A DNA stretch of 64,000 bases from contig JAWNGF010000001.1 in assembly GCA_037039685.1 (NCBI GenBank), positions 2,542,001-2,606,000 of the forward strand. Reading direction: 5' to 3'. The notes under the pieces are model-generated. The model made no database searches. It was given only the letters and a program-made list of their open reading frames with translations, and was not told where the DNA came from. This DNA comes from Ceratobasidium sp. AG-K. Taxonomy: Eukaryota > Basidiomycota > Agaricomycetes > Cantharellales > Ceratobasidiaceae. Both the position numbers and the translations under genes were made by a program. Positions 1 through 12,002 of this stretch are shown piece by piece (position 1 is the first letter of the stretch; every line of letters begins with the position of its first letter).

Positions 1-2373
1 AAATAGAGACTTTCATTGCTGGTGATCATTTTCAAGAGTTTGGCGTCCAAGTCTTTGGATGAGGCTCCCCCCTCAATGTCTTCGGACGCATATACCGCGT
101 CCTTTTTTCCTGATCGCTTTTTCTTCCGCTTGGGTGACTTTGATCTTGGTTGCGAGCTTGACCTTGACCTTGGCTTTGACCTCGACTTTGCTTTAGACTT
201 CGGAACGGGCTTTGACTTGGATTTCACGCCTGTCAGAGGCGCACCAGGGGAACTGGCCCGGACGTTTCTATGACCCGGCTTGGACCTAGAGCGGCTGCTG
301 CGAGATCTGGATCGCTTGTTTGGGGCGCCGGTACGGTTAGTGGGTAACTTGGGGCGTTTGCTCGAAGATTTGGATGAGTCCTTTGAATTGGACGACAGTA
401 TTAAGGGGTGAGGTGACCGAGACCTGCCGCGATCCTGCTCCTCAAGCACAATACTGTCGTCTCGGAGTGACATTTCGTACAAGTACTCCGCAAGTGATTC
501 AGTAGGCGAAGGGGGTCGAGGGATAGGGGATGATACATAGTCGTCCCACATAAAGACGCCAGCCTGAGAGTTCCATGGTTCTTCGTAGTCTAGCCGACCA
601 TTCGGAGGTACAGGAGACGATACATATGATGGTACAGGAGATGACTCAAGTGGCGAGGCAGGCATACGGCAGGATTGGTTTAGGGGCGAATTAAGGACTA
701 TAATTGAGGCCGACGAGTCAGAGCGCGGGGGACTGAGTCTATTCAAGGTACGTGGGTTGCCGTGGTCCAACTCGGAATCATTAGATGAGTTTATTGATAT
801 TATGGAAGAGTTCGTAGATAGCGCAGGTGACGTTGAACGCAGAGCGGGTAGTAATACATGGGAGCCAACAACGTTACTGGACGATGGTAGCTGGTATGAT
901 TAGAATGTACACGGGTTGGGTCTACTAGTTTAACTCACCTGAAAAGAAGAAAGTGACCTAGTACCAGTTGGAGACAATAATGCACAAGGGAGGTCCGCAT
1001 AAAACAAGCCGCTACGTGAATCGGTGTTTGTTGGCGCTATAGTAGAACCTTTTCACAAGGTTAGACAAATGGTGTGAAGAACACTGTCTGGACTCACCAA
1101 AGAACCTCGAACGCCCTGCGATTTTACTAGGAGCAAAGTTCTGGGTGGCAGGGATATCAAAAACGGTCGGATCCTCGACCTCTTGTTCAACTTCAGGCTG
1201 CGTTGGTGTTGTTTCAGCGACGTCCTGCGACGGACCCTGATCACTCGAGACAGAGCCAGCTCCGAGAAGCGCCCGTCCGCGCTCCAAAATGGCATTGCGA
1301 GCGTCTTCAACCGGTTGCAGGCTTGACGGACCTGGATCCTTCCGGCGCCCACGACGTTTGGGAGGCGCGTGCTCCTGGACGGTATGCGCGAGCAGCGTCT
1401 GAGGTTCTGCGGGCTCTTTCTCCTTCGCCTTGCCTTTGCCAGATTTCGTTGCCTTGAGCTCCGAAGCGTCCACAATGGCCGCAACAAGCTTGAGTTGCAG
1501 AGTGTCTAACCCACACCCCTGTTTCCGTGCGCAGGAGGTGATATGGGACCACTTAGATTTAGCGAGTTTGCGTACTGTCCATGCATTTCCACAGACCACA
1601 CAGCTGTTGAGGGATGATATTTGCTCGGTAGTGAATGCCGCGTCGGAATCGGTGGACTGTTTCTTGACGCTGAGATGGAACGTTTTAGGCGACGTAGCCT
1701 TGGCCACCGGTCCAGGAGCGACTTTAGGAACATCTGAGCAAGATTCTAGTGGAGTCTCTTTGGACGAGCTCACAGTCCGAGATGTTGATCGGCTACTGTG
1801 GCGCCCACTGGGACGCTTTTGAAAAGCAAAAACGTTGAGATCAAGTTGTTTGACGGGCGAGGGCTGAGAAGATGATTTCGTAGGCTTGGTCGGACTTGTT
1901 GGGGCAGGGCGGGTAGGTGGCTCCTGTGTTGAAGGGGCCTTGAAGGCCAACCATGGCGGAGGCGCAGGTTTTCTGGCGAGTTTCGTTGGAGCACTGGAAG
2001 GCACTGGAGGAGGCGCAATTGAAACCTGACTTTCTAGCGCTAAGAATAGACTCAGCAAGGCCACGAGTGAATTTGAGCCGCCCGCTTACCTCCACTGCCT
2101 TGTGATGCTTCCCCACTGACCACACTTCCCAAACTTCTGGACGTGGATGCCTGCGTTGTCGTAACAGACCGGCTCCCTCGAACAGCTTCTTCAGACGCTT
2201 TCCTCACTTCAATTAACCTCTCCTTCTCTAGTTTCGCCCGGCTCCGTCGCTCCACTCGTTCTGGTTCCGAGTCTAAAGTTAATAATTAGCTGACCTATTA
2301 TGCAAATGGATGGCATGCTATCCCCACCTTCTATAACCTCTACATCTGAGGAATACTCCGAGCGACGCGGCAT
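1..2373 (-). CDS. SLX4: SLX4-like structure-specific endonuclease scaffold subunit (3' end outside window)
   Basis: Likely the scaffold that activates the SLX1 nuclease on branched DNA (flaps, Holliday junctions) in the nucleus. The start ATG is at 2371-2373 and the frame passes through at least four introns (first at 2273-2327). Visible parts, in order: an acidic/basic N-terminus; a proline/serine-rich stretch; a compact Cys/His cluster (CVVCGNAW, then HITSCARKQG) of the CxxC...HxxxC kind expected for a UBZ-like finger; a second disordered region with PSPTESLAEYLYEMSL near 500-550; then a very basic SK/SR/PK-rich tract (about 60-300). The last visible residues, KLLKMITSNESLY, fit the start of the conserved C-terminal domain that binds SLX1, which lies beyond base 1. 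Identification rests on the finger, the disordered architecture and this C-terminal start. An unrelated SAP/SR-type nuclear protein is possible but less likely. Confidence 0.6.
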
Positions 2374-2838
2374 GGTCTGCGCTGTCAGAGTGTAAGATGT
2401 GGAGCACAGAAAACGCGGGGTTGAATAATTAAGCGACGGAAAGTAATCTAAACGCTCTAAATATTCAAGATTGGGACTGTTGGCCGCGTATAGACGAGGC
2501 CCTGAGTACTTTCTCAGCCGTACAAGAAGTCGTCGATGCGAAAAGGAGGTCCAAGACATGTGACAAACGCGAAGCGAAGATCGCAGGCCTCAAGTCACGT
2601 GGGGAAAGTTTTTTTTTTTTTTTTTTTTTTTAAATACGTTATATTGGCTACAAGAACACAAGGTCTAACCGCCGAGAGACAAAGCCGAGACAATTATACG
2701 AAGGTAAAGAAGAGTAGTGCAGTGGCTGGTCACGTGGGGAAAGTAAATCAAACGGCTGAGACGCCCTCAAAGGGCCCAAACTATGATGGAACAATAGTTC
2801 AGCTTATTTAGGTCACACTATTACAAGTTCATCGGATG
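2374..2838. other. Intergenic region between SLX4 start and FPGS end
   Basis: This holds the SLX4 5' flank and FPGS 3' flank. Apart from the retroposon-like insertion at 2594-2744, which puts two CACGTG sites upstream of SLX4, I see no gene. The open frame on the plus strand here is chance and includes the poly(T). Confidence 0.6.
2594..2744 (-). mobile_element. Short retroposon-like insertion: 16-bp direct repeats, poly(A) tail, 97-bp body
   Basis: GTCACGTGGGGAAAGT occurs perfectly at 2594-2609 and again at 2729-2744. Directly inside the left copy is a run of T (2610-2631, 22 T), followed by a 97-bp body (2632-2728) that abuts the right copy. Read on the minus strand this is target-site duplication, body, poly(A), target-site duplication, the hallmark of LINE-machinery retroposition of a small RNA or mRNA fragment. 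The body has no tRNA A/B boxes that I can see and I do not recognise its source. It sits between the SLX4 start and the FPGS 3' end. Alternative: two copies of an E-box (CACGTG) promoter module with a coincidental T tract. Confidence 0.6.
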
Positions 2839-4739
2839 CTAAGAAAACGCACGCTCCTCCAGCTTGGCTACCCCAATAACCCCACCAACTAAATGCAAGC
2901 TCCCAATCACTAAAACATCAGTCTCGTCCCCGACAGAATGCAAGGTTCCCACCAAATCTATCGCATCCTGAATCGTGGGTAGAACGTGCGAGTGGTCCTT
3001 GTGGAAGGATGGTACAAGCTCAGCCCATGCATCAGCAAATTCACGTTGCGTTGTCAACGCCAGGACCTCATCCCGTTCCGCCTTTTTGACGCTTTCTTCC
3101 AGATGAGTTGGGGTAGTTACATTCGTACAGAAAATAACGTGATCGAACAAGAGCCCCGGGTGCCCAGTTTCATAATTTGCGAGTTTCATCTTGGAAGCGG
3201 CAGTTTGTATCAGCGTTTCCAAAAATTGTTTGCCCGTTCGACCACCCGAGCAGTTAAATATGAGAACTCGTTTTAGTTTGGTACTCCTATATGCGGCTTA
3301 GTGAACTTCTCTCAAATGATAACGAGGGGGAGGCTCACCGCAAAGCGAGTCCGGGCGTAAAGTACCATTCGGCACAACTCGTCAGGCTCTCTATGGTATG
3401 CGCACCATCGAGCAGCCATTGCAGTCCTTGGCGTGACGGGTCCGCGATTTGTTGACAGCGGCCAGCCCATCGTGCCTCGGATAACGCAATCGCATAGAGC
3501 TCTGGGATAGGAGTCAGGGAGGCCGGGAGTTGGGTGGCTGACCCTTGAAGCTGAAGGAAACGGTGAGCCATATGCATTGCGAGAGTTGCGTTTTGTCGTT
3601 GGTGATCACCAGAAAGTCCTACAAAAGCTGTCAGTTGTGTTGGTCTCAATCACTCGACAACACCCACCGAGTTTGATATTAGTTATATCCGAAGGGACAT
3701 TCACGACATGGAACTCCGAAGCCTATAGGTGCATATATGAGGACCTTTGAATCACAGGCGAGGAATTTGCACAAACCTGTACTTCACGGGCTTCCTTCTC
3801 AAGTACCTGGAGTGCTTCTTGCGGCTGAGGAACCGCATAAGCAGGCACTCCTGTCTAAACGAGCTTTAGTTGTACGTACATGGCTACACTCACGAAACGA
3901 ACCTTGTATATCCCAGCCTTTTGCCACGCAATTTCTGGTAATGTCTTTCCGAGTACCGCAACATGGTCAATTCCAAGAGATGTGATGCCCGTGACAACAG
4001 GTTTGGGGACTATATTGGTGGTATCGTATCGACCACCCATACCGACTTCAAGGATAGTGGCATTGACTCCAAGGGAAAGAAATGCGTGGTACGCGACTAG
4101 GGTAAGCATCTTGAAATACATGGGCAAGGGCTGTTCAGGTTGTTGCTGCAGGCACCAGTTGTGAGGTTTAATAGGATCATTTGGGTGATTGTCACCTACA
4201 TCTTTGGTAGATTCTAACCGATCCCACACCTCAAAGAAGAACCGGGTAAAGTGTTCCTCCGATATAGGCTTGCCGTCAATCTGGATACGTTCGCGAACCG
4301 AGACCAAGTGAGGGGAGGTGTATAATCCTATATGAAACGGATTGGTTTATGAAACCCGCCCAGCCCCACAGCCATACCCACCAATCTTCAGTCCAGGATC
4401 GACCTTTCGCAAAATTGAGTGAATAAAAGCGCATGTCGACCCCTTTCCTTTTGTACCAGTTACGTGAAGTACGTTAAGTTTGTTTAGGTCCTCGGGCTTC
4501 CAAAAGTGGGTCGTCCAAAGTTGACTCGGAGTTTACATAGATTGACTCACTTTGTACCCGATTCGATCCAAGTATTTTGTGATCTCCTGTATCATCAAGG
4601 GATCTGTTTTTGGACCCGCTGCCCGCATAGCTGCGACAGTAGCAGCATTTGACTGGAGAGAGTTGTTCAACGTATCTATTGCATCCTGGAATGATCTCAG
4701 TATCACTGGAAACTCAACGCGAGCAGCAACTAACTTCAT
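2839..4739 (-). CDS. Folylpolyglutamate synthase
   Basis: Adds glutamates to folates (ATP-dependent Mur-ligase-like fold), keeping them in the cytosol and mitochondria for one-carbon metabolism. Key motifs: the P-loop HVTGTKGKGST near 4440; EVGMGGRYDTTN with GITSLGIDHVAVLG and EIAWQKAGI (4020-3900); GLSGDHQRQNA (about 3600); WLLDGAHTIESL (about 3410); and a C-terminal domain ending KLEERAFS at the TAG. At least five introns. I start at the first in-frame ATG (4737-4739, MKLVAARVEF). The frame stays open upstream without an ATG, so a mitochondrial leader from a further exon cannot be excluded. Divergent from the GRP94 gene. Confidence 0.93.
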
Positions 4740-5195
4740 ACGTTCGTTGGTACATGGTGCGCCGAAAGGTAGAAAATCGTACAAAACTCGGCTTGATTGG
4801 AGTGAACCTCGTGCAGGTGTTGATGATGACTTGATAACGCCTAAAAATCATCCAGCGACCTCGGGCAGAGCTACAGAAGTTTAATTAGAAAGCAGCCATC
4901 AAGTCATGTGACATCTCGGTTTCGAGTCGAAGACAAGATGCACGGCTAAATCTGAGTATATGCGTTGCCAAATGGGTTTATAACGGAGTTGAGGTTGGAA
5001 GAGTGCTCGGGAGAAGCAAATTTGGCGGGCAGATCTGTTGTTGCGTATTTATAATTAGGGTCATGTGGGACTTTTCTCGTCGCGACTTCCAGCTTTGAGA
5101 CTGTGCCACGTAGCGGACACGTCGACGAGCAGTTACAAAAGGCGCCTGTCAGCACCAGCGTCTGTAACAGTCCGTACTCTCCCTTTTCATCCACA
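4740..5195. promoter_or_regulatory. Divergent FPGS/GRP94 promoter region with two CACGT cores
   Basis: 456 bp between divergent start codons. It contains a TATA-like TATTTATAA near 5045 and two CACGT cores close together (CCACGT at 5106-5111, CACGTC at 5118-5123), 75-90 bp before the GRP94 ATG. ER-chaperone genes are commonly induced by the unfolded protein response through ACGT-core elements bound by Hac1/Xbp1-type bZIP factors, so these are candidate UPR sites. That function is inferred only. Confidence 0.35.
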
Positions 5196-8100
5196 ATGCG
5201 GTTCCACCGCGGCGTAGTCTTGACCGTCACTATCCTGAGCTCACTCGTTTCAGCTCAGGATGGCACCGCTAAGAAATTCGAGTATCAGGTTAGTTCACGG
5301 CCCTGAGAGGAATATCCACGTACTGACTCGGGGTTAGAGCGATGTCAGTCGTCTCAGGAATATTGTCATCAACTCGCTCTACAGTCACAAGTAAGTCGCG
5401 CTCATCACTCCGTGTTTGCGCTTGCTGACCGTGTCCAGGGATGTCTTCTTGCGCGAGCTGATTTCCAACGCCAACGACGCCCTAGAAAAGCTTCGTCTCA
5501 CTAGTTTGACCGACAAGTCTTACCAAATTCCCGATACTCCCCTTAACATTACTATTAAACTCGTGAAGGATGGTGAGGGTACCGGAGGTCGCGTTATCAT
5601 TACCGGTAAGCACGTTCACAGTATGTCGAAGTTGATAGCTCACGCGTTTCCAGACACTGGGATTGGAATGACCGCCGACGAGCTCGCCAAAAACCTCGGT
5701 ACTCTTGCCAAGTCTGGCACCAGCGAGTTCCTCAACAAGGCGGAGAAGGATACTAGCGGAAATCTCATTGGCCAGTTTGGATTGGGCTTCTACAGCAGCT
5801 TCCTCGTCGCCGACCATGTCGAGGTCGCATCTCTCCCTCCTGTCTCCAAGGCAAATCCCGAGCCCGTTCAGCACCTCTTCAAGAGCGGATCCGACGACAG
5901 CAGCTTTGAAATTGCCGTTGACCCTCGCGGAAACTCGCTTGGTCACTCTGGCACCGAAATTACGATGCACTTGAAGAGCGATGCCTTGGAGTTTTTGGAT
6001 GAACAGCGCGTACGGGACTTGGTTGCAAAGCACTCGGCGTTTGCGACTTCGTTCCCGCTCTATCTCCAAACTTTCAAGACCCAGGAGGTTCCTGATGAGG
6101 AGGCTATTGCCGCTGCCAAGGCTGCGGAGCCAGAATCTGATCCCGAGGCGTCGACGTCCACCACCTTTGCCGAGCCTGAATCGACTGCCTCCACCGAAGA
6201 CGACGACGAGGCGATTGTTGAGGATGTCAAGGACGAGACTGACGAAAAGACCGATGAACCCGTCACTCCCCCCACCCCAATGAAGAACGTAACTACCGAG
6301 GAATGGGTTCGTCTGAATGACCAACAGCCGCTCTGGATGAGGTACGGGAATTCTTTTGAACTCGAGAGAACAATGCTGACGCTAATGGCTGCACAGGGAC
6401 CAAAAGGAGGTTTCCAAGGATGAAATTAATCAGTTCTTCATGTCGACCTTCAAGGAGCACAACGGCCCTCTCGCGCATGGTGTCTACAAGGGTGACTCGG
6501 GCCCAGTCTCGTTCCGTACTATGTTCTTCGTCCCTTCGGAACTGTGAGTAGCATCTGATAAAACTTGAATGCACACTTACCTATCGACTCTTAGGAACGA
6601 GAAGTTCTGGCAGAGCGCCAAGCCCGACATGAACAACGTTCGTCTCATGGTCAAGCGCGTCTTCATCACCAGCGACCTCGGCGCAAACCCCATGCCAAAG
6701 TGGATCAGCTGGCTCCGCGCCATCGTTGATGGTACGTCTCGGAAGGCCTTAGTGTAGTACTTTGACTAACTCATCCCACTCTCGTAGCTGATGACCTCCC
6801 TCTCAACGTCTCTCGTGAAACCCTCCAGTCCAACCGCTTCCTCCGTCAGATCCCCAACATTCTCATCAGGCGTTTCATCAACCTCGTCGAGAAGATGTCC
6901 AAGGATGAGAACGACCAGGACAAGTTCCGCAAGTTCATGAAGGTGTACGGCCCAGTCATCAAGCTGGGTGCCGTCGAGAGCCCCAAGGAACAGCAGAAGC
7001 TCGCTGGTTTGGCACGCTGGGACTCGAACTTGAGGAACTTTACTAGCTTGGATCAGGTTCGTCTGCTCAATCACTTCGTGCCTAATCAGATACTTATGGT
7101 GATTGGATAGTACGTCGAGAACAGGAAGAAGGGTCAGACTCAGATTTTCTTCTTGGCTGGAATTGGCCAGACCGCTGAGGAGCTGTCCAAGTCGCTGTTT
7201 GTCGAAAAGCTTCACGCACGCGTAGGTGGTCATCATTTAGCCGCCTTCAACCGGTACTGATTATATTACAGGGATATGAAGTATTGTTGCTCAACGATCC
7301 TATGGACGAGATTCTCATGTCTCACCTCCGTAACTGGAAGTGAGTGGCTTTGTCGCTACTATTTGACGCATTTAACCGGTTTTTGTAGGGGCATGCAGTT
7401 CCAGGATGTTGCTAAGAAGGGTCTCAAGTTTGGTGGTAGGTTTTGAGCTGGTACTCTTGTTGGCAACATGCTCAAATTGGATGCACAGATGAGGATGAGG
7501 ATGCCGAGGAAGAAAAGGCCAAGCAGGAGAAACTCAAGGAGACATACGAACCCCTCTTGAAGTACCTCAAGGCCGAGTCCAAGGACATTGTCCTCGATGG
7601 TGAGTAGAAAACGGCATTTTCTTCCCAATTGACGAATTCTGACCGTTCATGAAATAGTCGTCTTGTCCAACCGTCTTGTCGCTAGCCCTTGTGCGATTGT
7701 CGCCGACGCGTATGGTTATAGCGCAAACATGGAACGTCTCATGGGTAGGCAAACTCTTGCAGGATGGCAGGGCATTTATTTACATTCATTTTTAATCTAG
7801 CCGCTCAAACTGGCAACAAGATGAAGGATAGCGACTTTATGCACGTAAGTTGTATAGCCTTTTTGTCTCACGACCCACCTAAGCTTTCTATCGTTAGGAC
7901 TGGGCCAAGAAGCAAAAGTTCCTCGAGATCAACCCCAACTCGCCTCTTATCGAGGGAATGCTCAAGAAAGTCCAGGTTTTGGAAGACGTCGAAGAGGGCG
8001 AAGAGAAGGATTCTCAGCTCGAGGAGGAGCTCCGCGAGGTCACTTCCATTCTCATTGATGGGGCGCTCGTTCGCTCTGGCTTTGCGGTTCCCGACTCCAA

Positions 8101-8380
8101 CTTGTTCTTCACGCGCATGGACCGTGTCCTCCGCCGTTCTCTTGGTGTGTCTGAGACTGCCAAGGGTGATGAGACCGTCAAGCCCGCTCCCCCGGTCGAC
8201 GAAACTCCTCTTGAGGAGCCTGGTGTTCTCCCTGAGGGATTTGACGACATTATCGACAACACTGCGGACCAACAACCCCTTGCTCCCAAGGTCGACGTCA
8301 AGGTCGACGCCTTCAGCGATGAGGAAATCGAGGAAATGATGGACAAGAAGGAACAGGAGGTCCTTCGGGACGAGTTGTAA
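5196..8380 (+). CDS. Endoplasmic-reticulum Hsp90 (GRP94/endoplasmin family)
   Basis: ATP-dependent chaperone of the ER lumen. It starts with a clear signal peptide ([20 protein letters not shown]). The Hsp90 N-domain follows: [14 protein letters not shown] with the catalytic Glu and Mg-binding Asn, DTGIGMT, and [12 protein letters not shown]. Next come a long acidic charged linker rich in E/D/T (about 6090-6290) and the middle domain ([20 protein letters not shown]-like [23 protein letters not shown]). The C-terminal dimerisation domain precedes an acidic tail ending VLRDEL at the TAA. The terminal RDEL is a variant of the KDEL/HDEL retrieval signal, which together with the signal peptide places it in the ER rather than the cytosol. 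About 13 short introns, roughly 800 residues. Confidence 0.96.
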
Positions 8381-8449
8381 AAAATTATCCGCCACGAATT
8401 GAGTGTGGAATCCCATGTATTATACGATAGCACAAATGTCTTTTTACAT

Positions 8450-9940
8450 TTAAAGCGACTTGCGCTTGCGATAAAAATCCAAGAATGCGGCCTTGTCTTC
8501 CCAGCCCATTCCGACACGTTTGAGTTTTGAAGCTTGAGACATGAGGACCGCGCAGGCTTCAGAGATTTCGTCTGCGGGTGCTACTCCATTGTCGAGTATG
8601 ACCTCACTAGCCATGAAGGACCCCGACGAAGGTGACTCTGACGGCGCGACCAGTCGGATTGAAAGCGACTGTGTGAGAGATGGCGCAAAGAGGAGTGTGA
8701 ACAGGTGGGATAAGGGATTATTGGACTGGGCGGGGATGGAGTGAGTTGGCGAAGGCGTGGTAGGCGTCGGTGGGTCGTATCTGAAGCCCAGTCTAAGCCA
8801 AAATATTGTGCACGTTCAACCCAGGAATACGCACCTAGCACACATGATATAAATTTTGAAACCTTTCACCGGGTGTTTAATATGTTTCCCCCGTCCCGCA
8901 ATGAACACGTCTGCGAACCGGAGTAAGGCCCGTCCGTTACTACTCGTACACTCGGGAAAGACAACTATTGGTCTGCTTGACTTGGCACGGATATCTTCAA
9001 TAGTTGTTGTAATGGTTGTCGTCGAAGTGCCGTAGGAAGGGACATGACCAGTAGAACGAATCACTTCAAATAATGAGGCTATCCTGAAGCCCAATATCTG
9101 TTGACGTGGAACGGCTGAAGCCGTGGCAATTTGAGCGGAACCGGTACCAGTGCGACGGCCAGGTGTGGGCGGCGCATTGGTGGATGTGGTTGACGGTGTG
9201 GGTGCTGTGCATACGGGCAGCACGAAAACCGGATTGTATCTCATATGAAAGCGTGTTAGTGACCTCTGTATAGTTGAGAGTAACAGTGTGCTCACTGGAC
9301 CGCTAGCCAAAGGGTTTCAATCCAGGAAGCCCAATTAGAGACGATAATGTCACCAGCACCGGGTGCCCACTTGTCCATAGCATTCGTGTCTGCGCGCCTG
9401 AGGTACAACGTATTTGTTAGTACGGCGAAAGCGGTTGTAGTGAACATGAATGTATACCTAGCTTTCCGAGAAATAATATTGGTGGGAATCGACCAAAATC
9501 CAAGGATGCAGAGAAAAATACGGCCGAGTATGGCTGTAGTTAGCCAAGACAGTATTCTATGCAAAGGCGGGATGGGTAGCTACGTTTTCTTAGTCATGAA
9601 GCGACCGACAAAAGTCTTTCAGACAAACATACCGTTAACATGCAAACTAGATGCAATACTCCAAACGCGAGAGCAACTGTGAGAGCCAAGATGCTTCGTA
9701 TCAGACCAAATATTGTTCCGAGACCCAGAGCTACGTGGTCTAGTACTGAGCGCGTCGTTTGAGGGGGTACTGGGGTTAGGAAAGGCTATCCAAGTCGGTT
9801 AGAATGAATTCCTTCCACGGTGGTATAATTGAGTACACACCTGTACCCCCGTTCCTGGATCCTAAATACCATCCACTGTCAGTAAAATCCATAGACATTG
9901 GTCGAGCTATTCTTACCCGCCAAGCACTGAATTTCTCCAT
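8450..9940 (-). CDS. Lysophospholipid/glycerol acyltransferase family protein (LOA1/VPS66-like)
   Basis: Probably transfers an acyl group to a lysophospholipid at the ER or lipid droplet. Start ATG 9938-9940 (MEKFSAWR, then a small exon); stop TAA 8450-8452. Two hydrophobic N-terminal segments (GLGTIFGLIRSILALTVALA and LTTAILGRIFLCILGFWSI) resemble membrane anchors. The acyltransferase core shows VSNWASWIETLWLA where plain PlsC enzymes have NHxxxxD, and the substrate-binding block VVFPECTSSNGRALLRF. The FPEC-TSSNG form and the weak first block match the yeast Loa1/Vps66 branch better than bacterial-type PlsC. The C-terminus (GMGWEDKAAFLDFYRKRKSL) is basic. Divergent from the aldo/keto reductase gene. 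Confidence 0.8.
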
Positions 9941-10421
9941 GCCACGGTTCGTGAAGAGGTTGACGTTGCAATTAGACTTTGTTTGCCACCAATTCCAAGC
10001 CAGCAGCTTGCATTACATCAGCTCCGATCAAATCTGTCCCCCTCATCGCATACAACTACAGTATTGCCATCATCAGTCACTAACGCCAACGTAAGGCTGG
10101 CGCGCGCTTTGAGAACCAATCCAATCCAATATGTCCCCTTTGCTTCCCAATGTAGTTATTACGTGGGTTGCCGGATGTCAGCCTGTGTTGGTGGAAATGG
10201 AGGTGGAGGCCACGCAAACCACAGTGGAGGTCGGATCGGCAATGTGGAGGCTGATGTAGCTTGTGGATGAGGGTGCACCGCATTTGGGCTGAGTAGATCT
10301 CAAGTTCCTTCATCAAGTGACGCAAGCAGGGGTCTTGTCGCCGCTATATATACCGGGGGGCCTCAAGGGGGTTGCTCCTCAGCTCTACAACTTCACCTTC
10401 ACCGTACCACACCCAATAAAA
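9941..10421. promoter_or_regulatory. Divergent promoter region, acyltransferase/aldo-keto reductase
   Basis: About 480 bp between divergent start codons. A clean TATATATA lies at 10345-10352, about 70 bp upstream of the aldo/keto reductase ATG, the usual distance for a TATA box. I see no coding signal; the open frames on both strands lack splice-compatible continuation. Confidence 0.5.
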
Positions 10422-12002
10422 ATGTCGGTTTCCACCCTCCCAACTCGCCGCATCGGTAAAGATAATGTCACCGCGCTCGGTTTCGGTGCCATGGTGGGTA
10501 GTCTTGCCAGGCGAAGCCATGTTACGCCTAACTGTTGCATCAACAGGGTATTGGTGGGATAGCATATGGGTCAATTACAGTCGACGATGAGACACGATTC
10601 AAGGTGGGAGATTACACCGCATGCTTTTACATCATCTCATTTAATCACAAACTCAGGTTTTGGACAGGCTGTTCGAACTCGGCTGCACCAACTGGGACAC
10701 GGCCAACATTTATGCGAGTGCTTATCATTGGATTCTCACTACTCGTGTTCCTAACTTAAGTCCTGGGAAATAGGGAGACTCGGAGGAGTTGTTTGGCAAA
10801 TGGTTTAAGAGAACTGGCAAGCGTGACCAGGTATGGCGACATAGTATATTCCTTCAGCTCGACGCTCACTTAATGCTCGCGAGTATTAGATCTTCCTCGC
10901 AACCAAGGTACGCGCTAGTTCATGCATATAGCATGGAACGTTTACGATAATCACTTGCAGTTTGGCTTCACACCGAATGGACCATGCGGAACCCCTGAAT
11001 AGTAAGTTCACCTGTGCCCATCTCTGTAGCATATATCTTAGGGTATAATTGTAGCGTCAAAGAGGCGGTCGAGAAATCCTTGCAACTACTCGGGGTGGAG
11101 ACAATAGACCTCTACTACGTTCACCGTATTGACCAGAAAGTCCCAATCGAAACAACTATGGCTGCGCTTGTCGAACTCGTTAAGTAAGCCCGGTGTACTC
11201 AAAGTGGTATCAATAGAAGTCTCAACTCGTTCCTTTTATAAGCGCTGGGAAGATTAGGTATATCGGATTGTCGGAGCCTTCGCCAAATACTTTGCGCCGG
11301 GCACACAAGGTTCATCCTATTGCAGCAATTCAAGTGGAGGTGAGTATGCATAGATGATGGGTTATGTATACTAGACTTAGCTTGATTTAACACAACAGTA
11401 CTCGCCTTTTGTTTTGGATATTGAACAAAAGGGGCATCTCTTGGATACTGCCCGCGAGCTCGGCGTTGCTGTAGTTGCCTACTCGCCCCTGGGTCGTGGC
11501 CTCCTTACAGGTCAGATTGTAAGTATTTCGTCAAGTAGATGTTCGGCGTATTCACGTCATTCCTTCAGAAATCCCATGCCGACATCCCGGATGGTGACTT
11601 CAGGAAGCACATCCCAAAGTATTCCGACGCCAATTTCCCTAAAATTATTTCGCTGGTCAATAAAATCAAGGAGGTTGCAAAGAAGTATGACGCAACAACT
11701 GGACAAGTTACTCTAGCATTCCTCCTCGCACAAGGGGATGATATCATCCCAATTCCTGGGTCAGAACGTTCAATTTTCACTTGTCCACCTAGTTACTAAC
11801 ATAAGAGGTTTCACACACGATTAGCACAAAGAATGTCAAGTATGTTGAAGAGAACCTCGGCGCATTGAATATCAAGTTATCGCCCGAAGACATCAAGCTT
11901 ATCCGCGAGGCTATAGCTGAGACCGAGCTGACCGGCGACCAGTATCCTGCCGGTATGATGGAGCAGTTGTATGGCGATACTCCAGAGCCTTCCAAGGCAT
12001 AA
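10422..12002 (+). CDS. Aldo/keto reductase (AKR13/YakC-like)
   Basis: NADPH-dependent reductase of aldehydes or ketones, probably cytosolic; the substrate is not evident. Start ATG 10422-10424 ([16 protein letters not shown]), stop TAA 12000-12002. The catalytic tetrad is present: Asp and Tyr in [15 protein letters not shown], Lys in FLATKFGFTP, His in [11 protein letters not shown]. The cofactor-binding segments follow: [26 protein letters not shown] and [17 protein letters not shown]. Full length for the family, about 345 residues, with about nine small introns. It lacks neighbours that suggest a pathway. Confidence 0.94.

Noticed and set aside
5482..6324. 280-codon minus-strand open frame
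   Set aside because: Antisense shadow of the GRP94 N-terminal and linker exons; no family resemblance.
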